Positions 58,362 to 64,000 of a stretch of DNA of 64,000 nucleotides are shown here, piece after piece. Position numbers and translations under genes: made by a program. Under the pieces are notes generated by a model. It searched no databases. It was not told where the DNA came from and saw nothing but the letters and a program-made list of their open reading frames with translations. The first letter of the stretch is position 1; each line of letters starts with the position of its first letter. Origin of the DNA: Prochlorococcus marinus str. GP2. Its GTDB lineage: Bacteria > Cyanobacteriota > Cyanobacteriia > PCC-6307 > Cyanobiaceae. Location: assembly GCF_000759885.1 (NCBI RefSeq), contig NZ_JNAH01000003.1, forward strand, positions 186,001 to 250,000. Direction: 5' to 3'.

Positions 58362-59498
58362 ATGAATCTTTCAAAAAAATTTGAAGAATTAATTATAAAA
58401 CAGCTAGAGAGTTTTGGTTGCTCAATGGGCGTGACTAATTTAGTTATGTATCTTGCTTCAGCTAAGCAAGGAACTAAAGCATCTTTTGAAATGATTGGTC
58501 AATGGCCACAAATTGATAGGCTACTTACATCCATAGAAGATGATCCTTCACTAAAAGTTTCATCGCCTAATAGAAGATGGTACCCGCTTCAAGAAAACGA
58601 TATTTTACTTGGCGTCCTTAGGGTAGAAACTGATTTGAAAGGGGGGAATTGGCCAGTATCTCTTGACTCTAGATTAAAAGCGCTTTCAATATCTTTAGCT
58701 AAATGCGTCTCTATCGAATTAGAACGTCAAAATAAAAATGAAGAAATCAATTATTTAAAAAATCAGGTCAATGTAATAATTCATCAATTAAGGAATCCAT
58801 TGGCCGCTATAAGGACATATGCAAAATTACTTATAAAAAGACTTGGTTCAGATGATGATTCTATTGAAATAGTCGAACGCATGATAATAGAGCAAAAACA
58901 AATTAATCAATATATGGATTCTTTTGCGCAATTAAATTCACCTATTCAACTTCCTCTGGAAATTGGAGAGGAAAGATTATTATTACCACCAAATTTAGAC
59001 AATAAAAAAGTAATAACTGTTCAGAGTTTATTGAGGCCAATATTAGAAAGGGGTAAAGCTAATGCGGACTTAGAGAATAGAGATTGGACTGAACCTTCTC
59101 TTTGGCCAGATTGGACTATTTCGCCATTAAAGCCAAAATATGCTGTTATTGCTGAAATTGTGGCTAATTTATTAGAAAATGCGTTTAAATATGCTCAAAA
59201 AGATGCTGAAATTGGACTCGCAATTACGAGCGATGGACTTTGTATATTTGATGATGGTAAAAAAATAAGCAAAAATGAAAATGAGAAGATTTTTGAAAAA
59301 GGTTTTAGAGGATCTGCCGCTAAAAAGAAGGACGGCACTGGTGTGGGACTTTTCTTAGCGAGGAAATTAGCAAAACAAATTGGAGGAGATTTGAGATTGC
59401 TGGAAAATAACTCGATTGGTAATACTGAGAAATCAAAAAATCTTAAGAAGAAAAATAATTTTTATTTAGAACTACCTATAAAAGAATTGCATGCATGA
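58362..59498 (+). CDS. Sensor histidine kinase, Hik2/CSK-like
   Basis: A 378-residue soluble histidine kinase without membrane helices. An N-terminal GAF-like domain (about 1-120, including RRWYPLQENDILLGVLRVE) precedes the H-box VIIHQLRNPLAAIRTYAKLL with phospho-acceptor H141. The ATPase domain follows, with the N-box EIVANLLENAFKYA, then CIFDDGKKI and GTGVGLFLARKLAKQIGG. The arrangement and H-box resemble cyanobacterial Hik2 and plastid CSK, redox-responsive kinases. No response regulator is adjacent. Paralogue assignment is inference. It overlaps cobS by 23 bases at the 3' ends. Confidence 0.82.
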   Translation: MNLSKKFEELIIKQLESFGCSMGVTNLVMYLASAKQGTKASFEMIGQWPQIDRLLTSIEDDPSLKVSSPNRRWYPLQENDILLGVLRVETDLKGGNWPVSLDSRLKALSISLAKCVSIELERQNKNEEINYLKNQVNVIIHQLRNPLAAIRTYAKLLIKRLGSDDDSIEIVERMIIEQKQINQYMDSFAQLNSPIQLPLEIGEERLLLPPNLDNKKVITVQSLLRPILERGKANADLENRDWTEPSLWPDWTISPLKPKYAVIAEIVANLLENAFKYAQKDAEIGLAITSDGLCIFDDGKKISKNENEKIFEKGFRGSAAKKKDGTGVGLFLARKLAKQIGGDLRLLENNSIGNTEKSKNLKKKNNFYLELPIKELHA

Positions 59499-60216
59499 AC
59501 AACATTGCAGTTTCAACTAGTACAACACTTGCACCGCAGGCATCTCCATTAAAGCCCCCAATTTTTTTACCAAGTATGTTTGGGATAGAATAGCTTAGAA
59601 AAATGCCAATCAAAATAAGAATTAAAAATTTAATTAATATTGCTTGGGATGTAATTGAAACAAATTGGTATGCAATGAAAATTAAAAGAAAAATAATGGA
59701 GATCAAAGATTCTTTTTTAAATCCATTCCAAAACTTTTTGTGACTAATAGATTTTTTCTTATAACTAATATATTTAAACTTTTCTATAAAAAATAAATTT
59801 GAAAATCTACCCCAAAATAAGCATATAGGTAAAACAAAAATTATTAGGTTTTGAATTTTCAGTATGCAAGCAATTTGAATTAAAGTTATAAAAACTAAAG
59901 CTTGAACGCCAAAGGAACCAACTTTACTGTCTTTCATGGCTTTTAAACGTCTCTTTTTACCTGCAAAAATACCATCGAAAGTATCCATTAAACCATCAAG
60001 GTGTAGGCCACCAGTAATTAAATATCCACAAGCCAAACAAATTAATGCAGATGCATAAATTGACCAAGAGTTTGATCTTAGAAAAATAAAAATATAACTC
60101 TGTATTGTTCCAATAAAAAATCCTAAAGGCGGGGCAAATTGTGCAATATTTTTAAATTCCGGTTTAATTAAAGGTATCTTTGGAAATGTCGTATAGAAAA
60201 TCCAAGAGCCTGCCAA
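59476..60216 (-). CDS. cobS: Adenosylcobinamide-GDP ribazoletransferase (cobalamin synthase)
   Basis: A 246-residue membrane enzyme joining adenosylcobinamide-GDP and alpha-ribazole in the last steps of (pseudo)cobalamin synthesis. The active-site segment is GGLHLDGLMDTFDGIFAGKKRRLKAMKDSKVGSFG near residue 70, with the conserved aspartates. The C-terminal KKIGGFNGDACGA motif is also conserved. About six hydrophobic segments. Confidence 0.94.
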   Translation of the reverse strand: MAGSWIFYTTFPKIPLIKPEFKNIAQFAPPLGFFIGTIQSYIFIFLRSNSWSIYASALICLACGYLITGGLHLDGLMDTFDGIFAGKKRRLKAMKDSKVGSFGVQALVFITLIQIACILKIQNLIIFVLPICLFWGRFSNLFFIEKFKYISYKKKSISHKKFWNGFKKESLISIIFLLIFIAYQFVSITSQAILIKFLILILIGIFLSYSIPNILGKKIGGFNGDACGASVVLVETAMLFMHAILL

Positions 60217-60314
60217 ATTGTTTATTAAATATTTTTTGATGAGATAAAAATAGATTCAATATTAAATAATAGGTTAGATTAATGAAAAAGGATCAAAAAA
60301 TTTTATAAATTATC

Positions 60315-61433
60315 GTGTTTGAATTTGAAATAACATCGAATTGCAGTAATACAGGAGCAAGAACAGGTATATTTCATACACCAAATGGTGAGGTAAATAC
60401 ACCAAAATTTATGCCTGTGGGTACTTTGGCAACGGTTAAAGGAATTTCATCTAAGCAGTTAACCTCTACAGGATCAGAAATGATTCTCTCGAATACCTTT
60501 CATCTTCATTTACAACCTGGAGAAAAATTAATTAAAGAATCTGGCGGAATTCATAAGTTCATGAATTGGCCTAAGCCTATTCTTACTGATTCAGGGGGAT
60601 ATCAAGTTTTTAGTTTGGCTAAGTTAAACAATATTTCTAATAAAGGAGTGGAATTTAAAAATCCAAGAGATGGTAGTCATGTTTTTCTATCACCTGAAAA
60701 AGTAATGCAGATTCAAATGGATCTTGGATCGGATGTTGCGATGGCTTTTGATCATTGTCCTCCACATACAGCTAACGAAAATGATATTGAGGACTCTTTA
60801 CAAAGAACTCATTCATGGTTGCAAAAATGTGTCGAGACTCATAAGAAATCTAATCAAGCATTATTCGGTATAGTTCAAGGTGGTAAGTATCCAAGATTGA
60901 GAGAATATAGCGCAAAATATACAAGTTCTTTTGATCTGCCTGGAATAGCAGTGGGAGGTGTAAGTGTTGGCGAGGCAGTCGAAGAAATACATAGTGTAAT
61001 TAATTACGTCCCGAAATTCTTACCAATAAATAAACCAAGATATTTAATGGGAATTGGCTCTTTAAGAGAAATTTCTTTGGCTGTTGCAAATGGATTCGAT
61101 ATATTTGACTGTGTTTTGCCTACAAGACTAGGAAGACATGGGACTGCAATTTTTAATGATGAAAGATTGAACTTGCGAAATGCGCGATTTAAAAATGACT
61201 TTTCTCCAATTGACAAAACTTGTAAATGCGAGACATGTAAGTCGTATTCTCGAGCATATTTGCACCATCTAATTAGAAATGACGAAATATTAGGCCTAAC
61301 CCTCATAAGTTTGCATAATATTGCTCACTTAATAAGATTTACCAATGCAATTTCTACTGCAATTAAAGATAATTGTTTTACAAATGATTTCGCTCCTTGG
61401 AAAACATCCTCTATTGCTCACTATACGTGGTAA
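60315..61433 (+). CDS. tgt: tRNA-guanine transglycosylase
   Basis: A 372-residue Tgt exchanging guanine 34 for a queuine precursor in tRNAs with GUN anticodons. The catalytic aspartate is D92 in [14 protein letters not shown]. The region [16 protein letters not shown] and the zinc site CKCETC near 305 with a downstream histidine complete the signature. The start is GTG at 60315, giving the standard N-terminal [17 protein letters not shown]. psbK follows 34 bases later. Confidence 0.96.
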   Translation: MFEFEITSNCSNTGARTGIFHTPNGEVNTPKFMPVGTLATVKGISSKQLTSTGSEMILSNTFHLHLQPGEKLIKESGGIHKFMNWPKPILTDSGGYQVFSLAKLNNISNKGVEFKNPRDGSHVFLSPEKVMQIQMDLGSDVAMAFDHCPPHTANENDIEDSLQRTHSWLQKCVETHKKSNQALFGIVQGGKYPRLREYSAKYTSSFDLPGIAVGGVSVGEAVEEIHSVINYVPKFLPINKPRYLMGIGSLREISLAVANGFDIFDCVLPTRLGRHGTAIFNDERLNLRNARFKNDFSPIDKTCKCETCKSYSRAYLHHLIRNDEILGLTLISLHNIAHLIRFTNAISTAIKDNCFTNDFAPWKTSSIAHYTW

Positions 61434-61467
61434 CGTCTTATCATAATTAATTAAATTATCAAAAAAG

Positions 61468-61608
61468 GTGCTCATTCTATTTAATACATTCGCTGAATTG
61501 CCCGAGGCTTACAAGGCCTTTGCCCCAACTGTTGATGTTCTTCCACTTATTCCTTTATTCTTCTTTTTATTGGTATTTGTTTGGCAAGCTGCAGTTGGAT
61601 TTAAATAA
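61468..61608 (+). CDS. psbK: Photosystem II protein PsbK
   Basis: A 46-residue precursor with [20 protein letters not shown] followed by the helix [17 protein letters not shown], the PsbK signature. The N-terminal residues before ELPEAY are removed on maturation in the family. The start is GTG at 61468, directly after AAAAAAGG; the purine tract is unusually close, so a slightly later initiator cannot be excluded, but no other start codon is in frame before the conserved part. Confidence 0.93.
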
Positions 61609-61635
61609 AAATTCTTTTAGTTTAAATTGTTTTTA

Positions 61636-62640
61636 TTAGAAGGGATTTTCAAGTAAAATCGCATCTCCAGAATTATCTACAGCACTCTCTATAAAATCAG
61701 CAATTTTTAATGCTCTTGAGGCTTGCTCCCCATCTACCTCAGGCTTTTCTTTGCCCTGAACGCATTTAAGAAAATGCTCCAGTTCTGCATAAAGAGGTTC
61801 AATGGAAGTTGTGCTAACTTCTTCGACATATCCATCATTTCTATAAACTAATTCTCCATGCTCTGCTGTGTATGATTCATGAGACTTTCGATGGATTTGT
61901 AAAGAGTGATTTAAGAAATCAGTCTCTACTAGACCATTTTGGCAGTGAGCACTTAAAGTTCTAATTTTTTTGTGACTCATTTTGCTGGCAGTTAAGCTTG
62001 CAATTACATTATTTTTAAAAACTAAAGTAGCATTGACATAATCTATCAATCCTTCGCTATTTCTTCCTCCAACAGCAGCTAATTTTTGTATTTTTGAGTT
62101 TGCAAGCTCTAAAATAAGATCAATGTCATGAATCATTAAATCCATTACTACAGAAACATCATTTGCTCTATCTGCATGAGGACTGTGCCTCCTTGCTTCC
62201 AAAACAACAATTTCTTCATTATTTACTATTTTATTTAATTCTCTAAAAGCAGGATTAAATCTTTCAATATGCCCAACTTGTAATAGACAATTACTTGCAT
62301 TAGCGGCCTCTATTAAAGATTTTGCTTCCAACTCGTTTGCTGCAATTGGTTTTTCAATGAGAACGTTAGTACCTCCCTTTAGACAATCTAGTCCTACTTT
62401 TTGATGAAGTAGTGTAGGTACAGCGATACAGATAGCATCAACTTTTGGAATTAGGTCCTTATAATCCTCGAACCATTCGCAATTAAACTGCTCAATAGCT
62501 AATTTTCCTCTCTCTTCATTTGGATCTGCGACTCCAATGAGATTTGCATCTTTCAGTAAACTGAGTACACGAGCATGATGCCAGCCCATATTCCCTATCC
62601 CTATGACTCCAACCTTTACGGGTGATGAGGTTGGTTGCAT
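61636..62640 (-). CDS. GFO/IDH/MocA-family oxidoreductase
   Basis: A 334-residue NAD(P)-dependent dehydrogenase. The N-terminal Rossmann motif is VGVIGIGNMGWHHARVL, followed by the EKPIAAN motif with the catalytic-type lysine near residue 97, and VGHIERFNPAFREL. The C-terminal domain starts near 125. Sugar or inositol-type substrate is usual for the family, but which one is unknown. It is 27 bases from the psbK stop, convergent. Confidence 0.85.
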   Translation of the reverse strand: MQPTSSPVKVGVIGIGNMGWHHARVLSLLKDANLIGVADPNEERGKLAIEQFNCEWFEDYKDLIPKVDAICIAVPTLLHQKVGLDCLKGGTNVLIEKPIAANELEAKSLIEAANASNCLLQVGHIERFNPAFRELNKIVNNEEIVVLEARRHSPHADRANDVSVVMDLMIHDIDLILELANSKIQKLAAVGGRNSEGLIDYVNATLVFKNNVIASLTASKMSHKKIRTLSAHCQNGLVETDFLNHSLQIHRKSHESYTAEHGELVYRNDGYVEEVSTTSIEPLYAELEHFLKCVQGKEKPEVDGEQASRALKIADFIESAVDNSGDAILLENPF

Positions 62641-62690
62641 AATTCCAAATTTAAATATTATTTATTATTATCCTCTATGGGGCGCCACAT

Positions 62691-63959
62691 TTAGCTTTTG
62701 GGAAGAATTATTTTAACACGATCAATTTTCGGACCTGACATAGAAATAACTTCAAATTTAGTTTTATTAAACTCTAAAACGTCGCCAATTTTTGGAACCA
62801 TTTGAAATTTTTCTAAAAGAAATCCAGCAAGGGTATGATAGTCTGCACCCTCTGGAATAGAACATCCTAACTTTTTATTGATATCTATAATTTCTGATTT
62901 TCCAGCTATTGACCATTTTTTAGAAAAATTATCTAACATTCTCATATCTGAATAAACTCTATTGTTAAGCATTTCCTCTCCAACTATTTCTCCATTTAAA
63001 TCAGCTGCAGTTATGAGCCCCTCTGTTCCACCGTGTTCATCAACTACAAGTAAGAAAGGATTGTAGTCTCTTACTATCGGAAATATTTCTGCTAATGAAC
63101 ATGTTTCTATTATTTTTGTCACTGGTAAAAGGAAGGGCTCCAACAATGTATCAGCTTCCATTTCACTCTTTGATATTGGCTTAGCTAAATAACGTAAATC
63201 TAATACACCTAATACATCATCTAAAGACTCACCAATCACAAAGAAGCGTGCATGGCGAGTTTTATCTACTTGTTTCATAAGTTCTGAAAAGGTTATGTTT
63301 TTTGGCAAAGTTACCATTTCAGATCTTGGAATCATTACTTCTTTTACCTGCGTATCTTTTAGAGCAAAAACTCCTTCAAGAATATTCTTTTCATCTGGTT
63401 TTAAACCAGTAACGTTATCTGTCTCTATAAGAGTTTCTAATTCGCTTGCGGATAAAGCCGAATTTAAAGAATCCCATTTGTTATTTAAATTGAATAAGCC
63501 TAAACAAGCGCTTACAAAGAATTCGATTATTGTAATTATTGGTTGCATGCCTTTTCTTACTGCATCGAATATGGTGGTTAACCTTAGTGCAGCAGATTCT
63601 GGATTATTAATTACTAAGGCCTTAGGAATTAGTCCAGAGACCAGAGTAACTACTAAAACCACAAATAAAAAAAGCATAAGATCATAAAATCTATTTTGTA
63701 AAATATTTCTTTTCCAATAATCATTTGCCATGCTATTACTGAGCCACCCAATAGCAATCAATGAAATTGTTACTCCAAATTGAGATGCAATTAAGGAGGA
63801 TCTAAATCTTTTTTGAATTTTTAGAATAGAAAATGCTCCTTTCTTTTTTTCTTCTATTAGCCTTAAAACTTGGCTTGGCCTTATTAGTAAAAAAGATAGT
63901 TCACTAGCTGCGAAAAAAGCTGGGAAAAATAATATTATTAAAAGAAGAGTTATTTTCAT
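62691..63959 (-). CDS. CNNM/CorC-type (DUF21 plus CBS) membrane protein
   Basis: A 422-residue protein with an N-terminal DUF21 membrane domain of about four helices (ALVINNPESAALRL and SELETLIETDNVTGLKPDE mark its boundary). A CBS pair starts at KEVMIPRSEMVTLPKNI, with FFVIGESLDDVLGVL and PFLLVVDEHGGTEGLITAADL. A C-terminal CorC_HlyC domain follows (WSIAGKSEIIDINKKLG). Family members act in magnesium or cobalt efflux; the older label haemolysin is misleading. It begins 41 bases from the window end. Confidence 0.88.
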   Translation of the reverse strand: MKITLLLIILFFPAFFAASELSFLLIRPSQVLRLIEEKKKGAFSILKIQKRFRSSLIASQFGVTISLIAIGWLSNSMANDYWKRNILQNRFYDLMLFLFVVLVVTLVSGLIPKALVINNPESAALRLTTIFDAVRKGMQPIITIIEFFVSACLGLFNLNNKWDSLNSALSASELETLIETDNVTGLKPDEKNILEGVFALKDTQVKEVMIPRSEMVTLPKNITFSELMKQVDKTRHARFFVIGESLDDVLGVLDLRYLAKPISKSEMEADTLLEPFLLPVTKIIETCSLAEIFPIVRDYNPFLLVVDEHGGTEGLITAADLNGEIVGEEMLNNRVYSDMRMLDNFSKKWSIAGKSEIIDINKKLGCSIPEGADYHTLAGFLLEKFQMVPKIGDVLEFNKTKFEVISMSGPKIDRVKIILPKS

Positions 63960-63977
63960 TCAATGACAAATGAATAA

Positions 63978-64000
63978 TGGGGGTGGCGAGGATCGAACTC
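63978..64000 (-). tRNA. 3' end of a tRNA cut by the window edge
   Basis: On the minus strand the segment ends with a T-arm pattern (GAG, TTCGATC, CTCGC), acceptor CACCCCC and discriminator A. The anticodon lies outside the window, so identity is left open. The gene is oriented like the CBS-domain gene beside it. Confidence 0.65.

Overview
The window looks like chromosomal core sequence from a marine picocyanobacterium, most likely a high-light-adapted Prochlorococcus. The evidence is a strongly A+T-rich, compact genome, photosystem II genes (psbA, psbO, psbH, psbN, psbI, psbK), CP12, many proteins of cyanobacteria-only families (DUF3084, DUF3146, DUF3155, DUF3177, DUF3181, DUF565/Ycf20), the nitrogen regulator NtcA, and the characteristic marine set of bicarbonate transporters. 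No insertion sequence, prophage, CRISPR array or obvious genomic island was seen. The gene order and base composition are what one expects of a streamlined core genome.

Layout. 1-10 kb: a ClpB-type disaggregase (3' end off the window), enolase, an ABC1/UbiB-type kinase with a small coiled partner, a thioredoxin-reductase-like flavoprotein, and a three-gene inorganic carbon operon (SulP/BicA-like transporter, SbtA, SbtB). 10-20 kb: hemB, a VOC protein, mutS2, obg, cp12, a glutathionyl-hydroquinone-reductase-like protein, an aspartoacylase-like protein, psbA and aroC. 20-31 kb: a KDPG-aldolase-like protein, ftsH, sat, psbO, coaBC, a Ycf20-like protein, pyrB, mpg, gatC, crtR and tRNA-Leu(UAG). 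31-40 kb: ileS, a DUF3177 protein with a 60-bp tandem duplication at its 3' end, trmB, glmM, a TxlA-like thioredoxin, thyX, dcd and a CobO-like protein. 40-49 kb: ntcA, DUF3084, an RNase-H-fold protein, pth, psbH/psbN/psbI, leuD, leuC, cinA, glyA and tRNA-Arg(ACG). 49-64 kb: murJ, sfsA, amt1, ispH, a DoxX protein, purH, an esterase, DUF3155, a histidine kinase, cobS, tgt, psbK, a GFO/IDH oxidoreductase, a CNNM/CorC-type protein and the 3' end of a tRNA.

Functionally the window combines carbon supply (HCO3- uptake, CP12 control of the Calvin cycle), photosystem II structure and repair (psbA with ftsH), nitrogen control (ntcA and amt1, both with recognisable NtcA-type promoters), sulfate activation, pyrimidine, purine and leucine synthesis, tRNA maturation, and cobalamin-related steps.

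No self-evident new multi-gene system was found. The most unusual signals are small ones. They are: (a) a 250-base spacer at 58110-58361 that folds into a closed multi-hairpin, cloverleaf-like element between two divergent genes; (b) two neighbouring genes, mpg and crtR, whose conserved N-termini lie in open frames with no ATG/GTG/TTG start; (c) a thioredoxin-reductase homologue that keeps its CATC disulfide but has lost the NADPH-binding motifs; (d) a CobO-like protein with a lost P-loop; (e) a run of ten C inside mutS2; (f) an exact 60-bp tandem duplication that also duplicates the start of a small reading frame. Below-threshold genes added by direct reading are psbN, psbI, psbK and several short candidate ORFs.
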